From positions 1 to 64,000 of the forward strand of contig JAQBQB010000002.1 of assembly GCA_028287235.1 (NCBI GenBank): DNA of 64,000 nucleotides, given 5' to 3'. The notes beneath the pieces are model-generated. The model did no database searches. It had not been told where the DNA came from and saw only the letters and a list, made by a program, of their open reading frames with translations. This DNA is from Gemmatimonadota bacterium. GTDB lineage: Bacteria; Gemmatimonadota; Gemmatimonadetes; Gemmatimonadales; Gemmatimonadaceae. Positions 35,062 through 45,200 of this stretch are shown here, piece after piece. Position 1 is the first letter of the stretch, and each line of letters opens with the position of its first letter. The position numbers were made by a program, and so were the translations under genes.

Positions 35062-37506
35062 TTACCGCGTCCAGATCGCGATCAGCCCGCACATCTTCCC
35101 GGCCCCGACGCCGCCATACTGGAGCGGAATCGTCGCCGCGCCGGCAAACACCTCCACGCCGTGGATCTCCTCGGGCCGCGGCAGCTTGCGCAGGTCGTAC
35201 GACATCGCACCAGGATCGTTCCGCATCAACAGGCCGTCGACCATCACCGACATGAAGCACGGATCGCCGTTCTTGTTGGCCAGCATCGTCCGTCCCGACA
35301 CGGCGACCACCCGATCGATGCGATCGGTGACCGTCATCGACGGCACACCCGTCAGCATCTGCCAGATTTCGGTGGGATTCCGCTTGACGATGTCCGCGCG
35401 CGAGAAGGAGGCGGCCGCCGCGTGATTCAGACGCCGCGTCTCGAACTCCTCGAGGCGTGGGAAGACCCGCCGGTCGCCGACGATGCGAACGGTGTCCAGC
35501 GTCGGCGCCGCGGCGGCGCTCAAGATGATCGGCACGGTGTTTCGCCCGGCCTCCACCGTGGCGGCAACGAGTCCGGCCGTGAACCCGACTCGTCGCGCGC
35601 GTACGCTCACGACGCCCGGTGCGACGTCGGCCAGGAGCGCCTTTCCGCCTGCACCGGTGACGAGCGTGCGCGCCGCGCCGCTTTGCGGCGTGACTTCGAG
35701 TGTCACGTCCGGCAGCGGCGTTCCACTCGCGTTGACGACGGCGAGCTCCACGAGCGCGCTCGCGCGGTTCTCGCGTCCCAACATGAGATCGAGCTGGCGC
35801 TGCGCCTCGGACGAGCTGTGTAGCACGAGGTCGACTGCGCCGAACGGGACCCCGTCCAACCGCGCTTTCTGAATGTCCGCCCCGGCGTCTGCAACGCCGC
35901 GAACGGAGAGGACTCGCTGTTGAGGAACGCCGCAGGCCTGCCAGTAGCCGAAGTCGTCGGTGAGCACGCCGACCGTGCGAGCGCGCCCGGCGATGTGGCC
36001 GTTCACGTTCGTGACGTCGCTGTCCCACCCGATCGTGACGGCAGCTTGTTTGATGACTCGCCCTTGTTCATCGCTGACGCGGCCGCGCAACATCCCCTCT
36101 CCATTGGCGATGGAATCGCGCGGGCACGCCTTGGCCAACGCGTCACGCGCGCTGGGTAGAAATAGCGAATCGACGTGAGTGTCCTGCCGAGCCTCCACCT
36201 CGCGCACCGTTGGGGGCACGCCGAGCGAGTCCATGAAAGGGGTTCGCACGCGGGCGCGATACCGACCCTCGAGCACCGGCGTGAGCTGAATGCGCCCGAG
36301 CGGATCGGCCGCCGCGGTGTAGTCGGTGCCGTCGAGCGTGAGCGTGGCGCCAGTCGCCTTGAGCAGCGTGTCGCGCGTCAGTACTTGAACGGCAACGTCC
36401 GCGCCGGCCGCCTGGTAGACAAGGCTGTCGTGCCGCAGCACTCGCGTCACTTCGCCACCGTTCGTTTGCACCGACCGAAGCACGAGGGGCGTCAGCGACA
36501 TGAGCGTGCGCCGTGTGCCGTCGGCGGACCGGCGCGCGCTCGCGACGAGCTGCGGCATGCGAACGTTCCAACGGCTCACCAGCCAGATCCCGTCCATCAC
36601 ACGCAGGAAGTCCACGCGTCCGCCCGGGTTGGCTGCCATCGCGGCGTCGGGAAGGCTCGTATACCGAAACTCTAACGTGCGCAGCTCGGCGCTCGTACGA
36701 TCGAGCCACAGCGTTCCCTCGATGTCGTGCTTGTCGCGGCGCTCGCGCGTCGGTTGAAACGCCACGCCGATGAGTCCCGCGTCTCCTGCCGGCGCTGTCG
36801 CGAGCCGGAAGCAGTGCTCGGAGACGAACTCCTCCGACAACAGCACGTCGGCATCGGGGGCGAAGAACATCGTCGCACCGCTGTCCTCGGCGACGTAGCC
36901 ACGTTCGCTCAGTGTCCGCGCCGGCAAGCTGCGAAATGCGTGCGTCGTCGGGTGGCGCGAGGTGCGTACGTGCTGCTCGCGCACGAGGCGCGCCGTCGAA
37001 TCGAGCGTTCGCTCGTATTCGATCCACTCGGCGAACAGCGGCGCGGCTTCCTCGCTGAGTTGGCTCGAGAGCATCGCCTTGCGCGCCTCTTCCCAGACGC
37101 GCGCCACCGCCAGTCCCGAATCGGCGTTCACACGGCAGGTCTCTCGCTCTCGTACGTTGACGGCAGTGAGCGCAACGGGCTCGGCGGCGAAGAAGATGTG
37201 GATCGTTTGCGTCGCGCCAGCGGCGACGGTCACCGACGGGCCCTGAGTTGGGCGATAGCCGATGCGGAGCACCTCGAGGTTGTACTGACCGGCCGATGGC
37301 AGGCGAAGCACGAAGGTGCCGCGGGCGCTCGTGAGCGTGCGCGCAGCCGTCGCTCCGTGTGCGTCGGTCGCGAAGACGATGGCGCCGGCGACGTACGTCG
37401 TGCTGTCGCGCAGCACGACCGAGCCCTCGATGACCTGTGCGGTGAGCACCCGCGCGGTCATCGTGAATAGAGCGAGCACCTTCAGGATGCGCAGTGGCCG
37501 CCCCAT
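35062..37506 (-). CDS. Secreted carboxypeptidase-regulatory-like protein with TonB-plug-like C-terminus, no barrel
   Basis: 814 aa with a signal peptide (MGRPLRILKVLALFTMTARV, cleavage after LTAQ). Beta-sandwich CarboxypepD-regulatory repeats occur near residues 25-110, about 475-560 and about 590-670. The middle (about 120-330) has the conserved RDKHDIEGTLWLDRTSAEL region followed by DGIWLVSRWNVRMPQL. The C-terminal 130 residues are a TonB plug-like domain ending EVFAGAATIPLQYGG and CGLIAIWTR. No outer-membrane beta-barrel follows. An AGGAG SD sits 6 bases before the ATG. Role unknown; it shares its C-terminal signature with the gene at 39802-40617. Confidence 0.8.
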   Translation of the reverse strand: MGRPLRILKVLALFTMTARVLTAQVIEGSVVLRDSTTYVAGAIVFATDAHGATAARTLTSARGTFVLRLPSAGQYNLEVLRIGYRPTQGPSVTVAAGATQTIHIFFAAEPVALTAVNVRERETCRVNADSGLAVARVWEEARKAMLSSQLSEEAAPLFAEWIEYERTLDSTARLVREQHVRTSRHPTTHAFRSLPARTLSERGYVAEDSGATMFFAPDADVLLSEEFVSEHCFRLATAPAGDAGLIGVAFQPTRERRDKHDIEGTLWLDRTSAELRTLEFRYTSLPDAAMAANPGGRVDFLRVMDGIWLVSRWNVRMPQLVASARRSADGTRRTLMSLTPLVLRSVQTNGGEVTRVLRHDSLVYQAAGADVAVQVLTRDTLLKATGATLTLDGTDYTAAADPLGRIQLTPVLEGRYRARVRTPFMDSLGVPPTVREVEARQDTHVDSLFLPSARDALAKACPRDSIANGEGMLRGRVSDEQGRVIKQAAVTIGWDSDVTNVNGHIAGRARTVGVLTDDFGYWQACGVPQQRVLSVRGVADAGADIQKARLDGVPFGAVDLVLHSSSEAQRQLDLMLGRENRASALVELAVVNASGTPLPDVTLEVTPQSGAARTLVTGAGGKALLADVAPGVVSVRARRVGFTAGLVAATVEAGRNTVPIILSAAAAPTLDTVRIVGDRRVFPRLEEFETRRLNHAAAASFSRADIVKRNPTEIWQMLTGVPSMTVTDRIDRVVAVSGRTMLANKNGDPCFMSVMVDGLLMRNDPGAMSYDLRKLPRPEEIHGVEVFAGAATIPLQYGGVGAGKMCGLIAIWTR

Positions 37507-37584
37507 CCAGCTCCTACCCAGAAGTTAGAGCTTGTATATGCACGGGCCGCGGGCTTTCGTCCAGACCGGCGCGACCGCGCGCCG

Positions 37585-39801
37585 TCACGACGTATTTCGA
37601 TGCCCGTCGAGATCGGCGATCGCGCGAACCGCCAGCGGATAGTGAGGTGCCACCTCGAGTGCGCGCCGAAATAGGCGCCGAGCCAGCTCACCATTCCCCA
37701 TCGACGCATTGGTGATGCCCAATCGCGTCAGGGCCTGTGGATCGGCGGGGCTCAACCGTACGGCTCGCTCGAGCGACTGCTTCGCATCGGCGAACCAACC
37801 GATCGTTTGCAGCGCACGGCCCACGAGGACGTATACCGTGGGATCGCTGGAGTTGGTCGACAATGCGGTTCCAGCGGCCTGGTTGGCGTGATCGACCTGA
37901 CCCGCCTGCGCGTACGCCAAGCTCAATAGCGCGATGACCGCGGGCGCCGGCTCGAGACGAACGGCACGCTCGAGATACGGAATGGCCTCTGCGCCGCGCT
38001 CCTGTTCTACCAGCGCCGCTCCCAGATACCGGCGCGTGTCGATCCGTGTGGAGTCCAGCGCGGCAGCCCGCTTCAGCTGAACGATCGCCGAGTCGATCTG
38101 ACGCAGAAGCAGAAGGTCGAGGCCCAGCGTGGTCAATGATTCGCCGCCGGGGCTGAGCGCGGCGATCTGCCGTACATAGGGCAGCGCGCGATCCGGCCGG
38201 CCCAGAGCGAGCTGCACCTTGCCCATCTTGTCGGTTGCCGCGGAATCCGCGGGGTGAAGACGCAGCGCCTGTCCGAGAAGATCTTCCGCGTCGCGCAGCC
38301 GGTGCTGTTCCATCGCGATCGCCGCGCTTCGAATGCGCGCCGGCGCATACGCCGGATCGACGGCCATCGCGCGGCGCAACAGGCTATCCGCCGACGACAG
38401 GCGCGGCGGATTCTCACGCATGCGGACGGCAGCGAGGTTGTCGTACGCCCGCGCGTTCAATGGATATCTCTCGATCGCGTCTCGCCACAGCGCGTCGAGG
38501 TCGAGATACATGCTGCTTCGGCGATGGCTGGCGGCGGTCAACGAAGCGAGCAGCACCACCAGCCCAGCCAACGCGACGTACCGACGGCCGGCGCCCGGAT
38601 TGCGTGCCACAGTGGTGGCACCCGTGGCCCTGCGTCTCAGCCACTCGGCGCCGACGACCGCGAGCACGATGACCGCCGCGAGCGCGAGATAGATCCGCCG
38701 CTCCGCCGCGATCTCGGTGCGAATGGGAACGATGCTCGACGACGGCGCGAGCAGCAAGAAGAACCACGCGCCCAGGAAGCCGAGCCACCGCCAGGCGGCG
38801 TGTCGCCATGCGACAATGGTTGCGATGCCGGCCGCCGTCAACAACAGCAGTCCTGGCACGCCAATCAAGCCGTTCACTGGATCACGGCCGTAGTCGAACG
38901 ACAACCCGCTTGGCCACACCGCGAGGCGGAGGTAGTGGGAGATCGCCCACGCCTGACTGTAGAAATAGCGGTACCACGACATGCCGGCTCCGAAGCCGGC
39001 AGTTTGCGCGCGCGCGCCGCTGACGACGAGCGCCACCGACCATGCGGCGGTTGCGAGCAGCGCCACGTAGAGCCACCGGCGAGCGCGATGCCGCCAGCCT
39101 TCCGTCCAACTCGAAGTCAGGAACGCGCGATCGTAGAGGATCACCATGATCGGCGCCGTGATCATGACTTCCTTGCTGCCCATGCCCACCAGACTGAACG
39201 TCACCGCGAGCACGGACCACTTCAGCGTGCGCGCCGGCTCGTCCCACGCGCGTATCGCGGCGTAGAGCGTCGCGAGATAACAGACGGAGACGAGGAGCTC
39301 GGTACGTTGGCTGACGTAGTCGACGGCTTCGGTCTGTATCGGATGCACCAACCAGACGAGCGCGGAGACAAGGGCAACGCGGTCGGCTGCGTCGCGCCAA
39401 CTCTCAGGTATTGCGCCGAGCCGCATCGTCAGCCGGATCACCGCGAAGAGCAGCAGCGCGGCGAGGACGTGAAGCGCGATGTTGACGGCGTGATAGCCGA
39501 CGGTCTGCTCGGGAGCGACCGCGTCGGGGCTCTGTGCAATGCCGAGCGAACGATTGAGCGCGTAGTTCAGCGCGAATGAGTAGTTCGCGATCGGACGTCC
39601 GGATGCCGCCGTCCCGAGCGCGGGAGTGTGCAGCAGCGCGGACGGCGGCCAGAGCGTTCGAATCGTCGTGTTGGACGCAATGGCCGGCCCGTCGTCAAAG
39701 TCGAAGGGCGCCTTTAGTGCCGGCCCAAACGCCAGATACGCGAGCGTCAGGAAGAGCGCGAGAAGTCCAACTCGCCGCATCGCGCGCGACGCAACCGCCA
39801 C
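37585..39801 (-). CDS. TMTC-like multi-pass membrane protein with C-terminal TPR repeats
   Basis: 738 aa from a GTG one base after the upstream stop, with an AAGGA SD; an ATG at 39780 is an alternative. About ten transmembrane helices fill residues 10-430. The first extracytoplasmic loop has the acidic motif FDFDDGPAIASN, and WLVHPIQTEAVDYVSQRTELL follows further on, as in the TMTC/PMT-type (GT-C) protein family, whose animal members are O-mannosyltransferases. ERRIYLALAAV precedes the last helices. The C-terminal 300 residues are tetratricopeptide repeats, about eight units. It may glycosylate exported proteins. It lies between two plug-only genes with tight spacing. Confidence 0.85.
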   Translation of the reverse strand: MAVASRAMRRVGLLALFLTLAYLAFGPALKAPFDFDDGPAIASNTTIRTLWPPSALLHTPALGTAASGRPIANYSFALNYALNRSLGIAQSPDAVAPEQTVGYHAVNIALHVLAALLLFAVIRLTMRLGAIPESWRDAADRVALVSALVWLVHPIQTEAVDYVSQRTELLVSVCYLATLYAAIRAWDEPARTLKWSVLAVTFSLVGMGSKEVMITAPIMVILYDRAFLTSSWTEGWRHRARRWLYVALLATAAWSVALVVSGARAQTAGFGAGMSWYRYFYSQAWAISHYLRLAVWPSGLSFDYGRDPVNGLIGVPGLLLLTAAGIATIVAWRHAAWRWLGFLGAWFFLLLAPSSSIVPIRTEIAAERRIYLALAAVIVLAVVGAEWLRRRATGATTVARNPGAGRRYVALAGLVVLLASLTAASHRRSSMYLDLDALWRDAIERYPLNARAYDNLAAVRMRENPPRLSSADSLLRRAMAVDPAYAPARIRSAAIAMEQHRLRDAEDLLGQALRLHPADSAATDKMGKVQLALGRPDRALPYVRQIAALSPGGESLTTLGLDLLLLRQIDSAIVQLKRAAALDSTRIDTRRYLGAALVEQERGAEAIPYLERAVRLEPAPAVIALLSLAYAQAGQVDHANQAAGTALSTNSSDPTVYVLVGRALQTIGWFADAKQSLERAVRLSPADPQALTRLGITNASMGNGELARRLFRRALEVAPHYPLAVRAIADLDGHRNTS

Positions 39802-40617
39802 TCAATATCCGTCCTTCGTCCAGACCAGGATCACGCCGCATCCACGATTGTAGCCGTTGAACTGCGGAGGAATCGTCGACGATCCGGCGTACACCTCGAT
39901 AGCCGCAATCTCCTTGGGCGACGGCAGGAGGTCGAGATTGAACGGCGTCGGCAGCGGCACCTGGTCGAGATACACCTGCATCGGACACGCGCCAAGCTGC
40001 GGATTGCCGCCCTCGCGCTGGCTCAATGCGTAGTACTCTGGCATCGAGCTCGTGAGACTCGGTGACACGTTCACCGACATGAACTTTCGAAATAGCTCGG
40101 TGGCAAACACGGTGTTCGCCTTGTCGATCTCCTCACTGCCCAGGAACTGGCCCTGGCCCAACCGCCGCCGGGCTTCGAATTCGCGCATCTTGGTCGACAG
40201 CGCCTTTTCCGTGACCACGACCGCGCCAAGCGTCTGCACGGCCGGAGTCAGGGTGTACGACAGGCGCAGCGTATCGGACTTCGGCACTTCCACGACGCCG
40301 GACGTGGGACTGAATCCCACGCGTTTCACGATGACCAAATACTGACCGGGCGGAACGTTGGTGATTCGAAACCGGCCGTTCGGCCCCGTGCCCACGCGAA
40401 TCTTCGTGCTGAGAATGGACACGAACGCCGCGTGAATCGGCACGAGGTTCGTATCGCTGACGATTCCGTCGATCGTGCCGAACACACGCGCGTTGCGGAT
40501 GGTGTCGCCGCTCGCCCGCGGGAACGGCGGCCTTCCCGTCTGCGCGTCGATCGGCTGTGCGAGCAGCGCGGCGGCCAGGGCGAGCGGAAGCAGGCGGAGA
40601 GTCAAGGGTCGATGCAT
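39802..40617 (-). CDS. Short secreted CarboxypepD-regulatory/TonB-plug protein without barrel
   Basis: 271 aa with a signal peptide (PLALAAALLAQPIDAQ). A CarboxypepD-like sandwich follows (residues about 45-130, with NVPPGQYLVIVKRVGFSPT), then a plug-like domain (about 150-265). The C-terminus reads IEVYAGSSTIPPQFNGYN, then CGVILVWTKDGY, matching the end of the 35062-37506 protein. Most TonB receptors continue with 22 strands here; this one stops. It has no ligand-binding motif I can name. It starts a compact three-gene minus-strand unit downstream of a hairpin that closes the SusCD operon. Confidence 0.82.
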   Translation of the reverse strand: MHRPLTLRLLPLALAAALLAQPIDAQTGRPPFPRASGDTIRNARVFGTIDGIVSDTNLVPIHAAFVSILSTKIRVGTGPNGRFRITNVPPGQYLVIVKRVGFSPTSGVVEVPKSDTLRLSYTLTPAVQTLGAVVVTEKALSTKMREFEARRRLGQGQFLGSEEIDKANTVFATELFRKFMSVNVSPSLTSSMPEYYALSQREGGNPQLGACPMQVYLDQVPLPTPFNLDLLPSPKEIAAIEVYAGSSTIPPQFNGYNRGCGVILVWTKDGY

Positions 40618-40662
40618 ACGCGAAACTAAATCGAAAGAGACGGGAAACGAGAGGCCGGAAAC

Positions 40663-40705
40663 CAGAAGCCGGAGGACCGGATCCAGCTCCGGCCTCCGGC
40701 TTCTG
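40663..40705 (-). terminator. Hairpin closing the SusCD operon
   Basis: The outer 13-bp stem CAGAAGCCGGAGG / CCTCCGGCTTCTG (40663-40675 with 40693-40705) encloses an inner CCGGA / TCCGG stem around TCCAGC. On the minus strand GTTTCC follows, a weak U-tract, so termination is likely but not certain. It sits in the 125-bp gap after SusD. Confidence 0.65.
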
Positions 40706-40742
40706 TATTACACCCGCGATGTTGAGCGTTCCTGCCCGCCGG

Positions 40743-42194
40743 TTATGGCGCGCAGTTGTTCTGTCCGTTGGGTCCGAGCAGATCGCCCGTCGCGCCGACA
40801 CGCACCAGGCACTCGCCCTGGGGAATCGGATTGACCTTGGCCACGAAGTTCTTGTTCGGCCCCGAGGCGATGTCGAGCGGCAGTTGGCTCAGGCGCCCAT
40901 AGCGGCGCATGTCGATCCAGCGATCGCCTTCCATCATGAGCGAGTAGCGCTTCTCGTACAGGATGCCCGTGAGGATGTCGTCGGTCGACGACGCCGCCGT
41001 CAGGGTGGACGCCGGCAGATTGCCGGAGTTCTGGCGCACCGTGTTCAGGTCCGCGATGGCACCGGCCTTGTCGCCGGTGCCGAGCCGGGCCTCGGCGCGA
41101 ATCAGGATCAATTCTTCGTTCCGGATGAGCGGGATCGCCGAGGACGTCGTCGGCCAGTTGCTGAATCCGAGCGTCGACGACCCGGTCGTGGGCCCGTCAG
41201 TGGTCGACGGTCCAGTGCGCGACGGGAGCCCGGCGCGGATCTTCGCCGCGTAGCGATCATCCGGCTTGCCGTCTGCCTTGAGCTGCACGTCCGACTGGAA
41301 CGACATGTGGGCGTAGAGGTTCGTATTCGTCGCCTGCGTCAGCGGATTCGGCGTATCCGGCGCGGGCGCATATGGATCGTACACACCGACGTCGAACGCT
41401 GCCCGGCTGGTCGCGCCTGCGTTGAGGAATGACGCAGACAGCGCCGTCAATGACGACTGCCACGCTGCCGCTCCCCCGCCAGACGTCGCATAGTGCGCCG
41501 CCGCCTTCGCCTTGAGGGCCCGATTGAACTGCGCGAAGGTGGTCGGGGTGTTGAATCCAGCGAACCCAGTGTGGAGTGTGAACGGGAACGCCGCGCCCCC
41601 TGCGGCAAGGTTCGTTGCCGCAGCGTCGAGCGTTCCGAGAATGAACTTGTACGCCGAATCGCGCGATACGAACGGCGACAATTTGGCCGGGTCGTCCTTG
41701 ACCTCGACGATCGCGCCCAAGGTATCGTGCGTCTGGACGATCTCGAAGACCATCAACGCTTCGAGGGTCTGTGCAAAGCCCAGCGACGACGCCTTCTGCG
41801 CTGCCGTCAACGTCGCACTCGCGGCGATGTTGTTCTTGAAGTTGAAGATGTCCCGAAGGGCGCCGTATTCTCCGCCCCAGGGGCCGGTGGCGAAGCCCGA
41901 TGGATCGAGCTTCGTGACGCCGCCGATCGAAATTCCGAGCAGCGGGTGCGTCACGTTTCGCCCTTCCTGTGGCGTGAACGTGTACGACTCGCGGCCGAGT
42001 ACTCCGGCGTTGGTGATGAATCCGCTGCGCGTCGATCGCTGGTCTGCCAGCAACCCCGTTGCGAACAGCTGCAACGCCGTGGGATCCGCGCTCGCGCCGC
42101 TCACCGTGGCGGTGTTGGGATTCGTGATGTTGAGATCGGACGCTCTGCACGAGGCCACCGCCACGAGCAGAGTCGCGCCAAGCAGCTTGCGCAT
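40743..42194 (-). CDS. SusD/RagB family outer-membrane lipoprotein
   Basis: 483 aa from ATG 42194, chosen for its lipoprotein signal MRKLLGATLLVAVASC and an SD (GGAG, 10 bases upstream); an ATG at 42245 is rejected. The mature protein starts with the SusD-type LNITNPNTATVSG and is helix-rich throughout. Late motifs SNWPTTSSAIPLIRNEELIL and EKRYSLMMEGDRWIDMRRY are typical of SusD/RagB. SusD proteins cap the SusC porin and capture glycans or peptides. It lies 54 bp downstream of the SusC gene. Confidence 0.95.
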   Translation of the reverse strand: MRKLLGATLLVAVASCRASDLNITNPNTATVSGASADPTALQLFATGLLADQRSTRSGFITNAGVLGRESYTFTPQEGRNVTHPLLGISIGGVTKLDPSGFATGPWGGEYGALRDIFNFKNNIAASATLTAAQKASSLGFAQTLEALMVFEIVQTHDTLGAIVEVKDDPAKLSPFVSRDSAYKFILGTLDAAATNLAAGGAAFPFTLHTGFAGFNTPTTFAQFNRALKAKAAAHYATSGGGAAAWQSSLTALSASFLNAGATSRAAFDVGVYDPYAPAPDTPNPLTQATNTNLYAHMSFQSDVQLKADGKPDDRYAAKIRAGLPSRTGPSTTDGPTTGSSTLGFSNWPTTSSAIPLIRNEELILIRAEARLGTGDKAGAIADLNTVRQNSGNLPASTLTAASSTDDILTGILYEKRYSLMMEGDRWIDMRRYGRLSQLPLDIASGPNKNFVAKVNPIPQGECLVRVGATGDLLGPNGQNNCAP

Positions 42195-42248
42195 CTGATG
42201 CGTTCTCCGGTTATCGCTGAAACGAGGGGTATGAGTCGTAGTCATGGC

Positions 42249-45200
42249 TCAGTACCCGAGGTCGATGCTGAAGAAGAACTGGCGGTTGCTCGGGTACGGT
42301 CCGAGGTCGATGAAGCGATTGAAGTTCGCGTTGCCGAAGTTGTTGAACTCCGGATCGAAGCTCCAATAGTTGGTCTTGGTGAACAGGTTGCGTCCCTGGA
42401 CCGAGATGCGCATGTCGCGCGCGCGCACCACGTTCGCGAACTTCGCCGGCGCCTGGTACGAGACGTTCACTTCGCGCAGCTTGACGAACGTGCCGTTGTC
42501 GATGTACGGCGCGATGTTGTTCGCGCTCCAGTTGCTGTAGCGGAACTGGCCGAGCGTCTGCTTCGGATCGGGCGACGGCGCGGTGTAATCGCGAGAATTA
42601 CCACCCTCGTCCCAGATCTGGTTGGTCATGTCGGCCGTGTAGCCGCCCACGCGCCAGTCCACGAGTCCGGTGATCGTGATGCTCTTGTAGCGGATCGTGT
42701 TGAGGAACGACGTCTGGCCAAGCGGGTTGGCGTCGGCGATGATCGAATCGCGCACCGTGCTGCCGGCAACCGTCTGCCCCGGCGCAACGCGATGGCAGGG
42801 CTGTCCGTCCGAACCCGTGCCGACCACCAGCTGGCCCGAGGCATTCGTCGTGTTGATGCAGCTGAACGGCACGTTGCCCCAGATGTACGTGGGGCGGCTG
42901 CCGAGCGCGATACGGTTACGGCCGAACGTCGCGCCGAACGAGCCGCCGACGGCGAACGACGGAACCGACAGCTTGTCGATGTACTGAACGTTGTGCTGAT
43001 ACGTCGTGCGGAAGGTCCACTCCAGGTTGCGCGTGCTGATCGGCACGAGGTTCAATCCAGCCTCGAAGCCGCGCGTGGACATCTGCCCGCCGTTGATCGT
43101 CTGGCTCGGCAATCCGGAGCTGGCCGGCAGCGGGAACGTCACCAGCAAGTCCTTGATCACTCGCTCATAGTGCGTGAGCTCGACTGACGCCCGTCCACGG
43201 AACAGCGACGCGTCGACTCCATACTCCTGCTCGTTCATGACTTCCGGCTTGATCGCCGGATTGCCGACCGACGTCACACTCGAACCGGAGAGTGAGCCCA
43301 AGCCGCCGATGACGCCGCCGGTGGCCAGTGTCACATCGCGGACGCCGTAGTTCGGGCGGTTGCCTGACTTACCGAACGAGGCGCGGAACTTCACCTCGTC
43401 GAGCGCCGACGTGAACCGACCGAGCGGCTCCACGAACCGATAGCTCGCCGAGTACTTGGGGAACGTATAGAACTTTTCGCGATCGCCGTTCGCGCTGCCA
43501 CGGTCGGCACGGACGCCGACGGAGAGCGCGAGCTTTTCATCGAGACCGATGATCTGCTCGTTGAAGTATCTCGATTGATCGAGGAATTGTTGGATCGCGT
43601 TGCTTTCGGCGACATCCGTTCCGTTCGTGGCGACCTGACGAGTGGGGGTCAGCCCGCGAAGGCGGATGTTGTAGCTGTTCAGCTTCTGCGACTCGAGGGT
43701 GCCGCCGACCGACGTCTGTGCTGAGTTCAACCAACGCATGTTCGGCGAATACGTCCACACGCCGTTGATGCTTTGATTGAGGAATTTGCTGTCCGCGCTG
43801 AGCACCTGCGACGTGCCGTTGAATCCGTCTGCCGGCTCGAACTGAAGGTAGTTCGGCGAATACTGCGTGCCTTCGAGCTGGAAGCGATCGACACCGCCGA
43901 TATAGGTCAGCTGGACGGTGTTGTGCACCGTCGAGAGGGCGGAGTACCCGAGGCGGATGTTGGCGCTCTGCCGCCAAGTATCCTCGTTGTTCGTGATTTG
44001 GCTAATGACGTCGAACGGATTGGCCGTTCCTGAACCGCCGCCGTTCATCCACATGAACACCGGGCGACCGGTGAGCGGATCGATCTGCCGAATGTCGTAG
44101 ATCGCCGGCGCGTACCCGAGCGCATACGTGGGACTGATGCCCGCGTTGTCGTTGTTGCCAAGTCCGTCCTGCACGAAGTTGTGCGTGAAGTCCACGCCCA
44201 CGCTCACGGTGAACTTGTCCCCGAGCGTCTGATCGAGATTGATGCGTCCGGACGTGCGGCGCGCACCCGTGTTCATCTCGACGCCCTTACTCTGCTTGTC
44301 GTTCAGGGAAGCAAAGAACTTGGCCGTTCCCACGCCGCCCGACGACGACAGCACCGTTTCCGTGCTCGGATCGTGGTTGCCGTAGAATTGGCCCTGCCAG
44401 TCGTATAGCGGGCAGGTCGTGGCGCAGTTGACCTTGGCGAGCGAATCCGCATGCACGGATGAACCAATCCACGGCTTCACGTCCGCATAGTTCGTGAACT
44501 GGCGCGAGCCCAGCAGGCGCGTGGCCTGCTGCGTCCCGACGCGCTGCGTGAAGTTGAAACGCGGTGCGCCCGCCTTACCCTTCTTGGTCGTGATGACGAC
44601 CACGCCGTTGGTGGCGCGCGAGCCGTAGATGGCCGTAGCCGCCGCCGACTTCAGGACCTCGATGTTCTCGACGTCGTTCGGGTTCAGGTCGGCCAACCGA
44701 TTGACCACCTGATCCTGCGCCGTCGCCTGCGAGCCGCTCGAGCGCGAGATCGAGGCGAGACCGCCAGGGATCGACGCATTGGACATGATGATGCCGTCCA
44801 CCACGTAAAGCGGATCGCCCTGCCCCAGGATCGACGTGGCGCCGCGGATCTGGATCTGCATTCCGCCGCCCGGCACGCCGCTGTTCTCGAAGATGGAAGC
44901 GCCGACGACCTTACCCGCAAGGTTGCCCTCGATGGACTTGGCCGGCACGGTCAGCAGCTCTTCCGCCGACACCGACGCGATCGCCGTCGAGGCGTTGCGC
45001 TTGTCGACCGTGGTGGCCTGACCGGTGACGGTCACGCCCTCGAGCTGCAGCACGTCCTTGTCGAGCGCGAAGTCCGCCGTCGACTGGCTGGCCGTCACCT
45101 GCACCGTCACGCGCTTGAAGCCGATCGCGCGCGCGAGCAACGTCGCACCACCGTTGGGGATCTTGAGGCGATACTCGCCGCGCTCGTTCGTGCGCACGCC

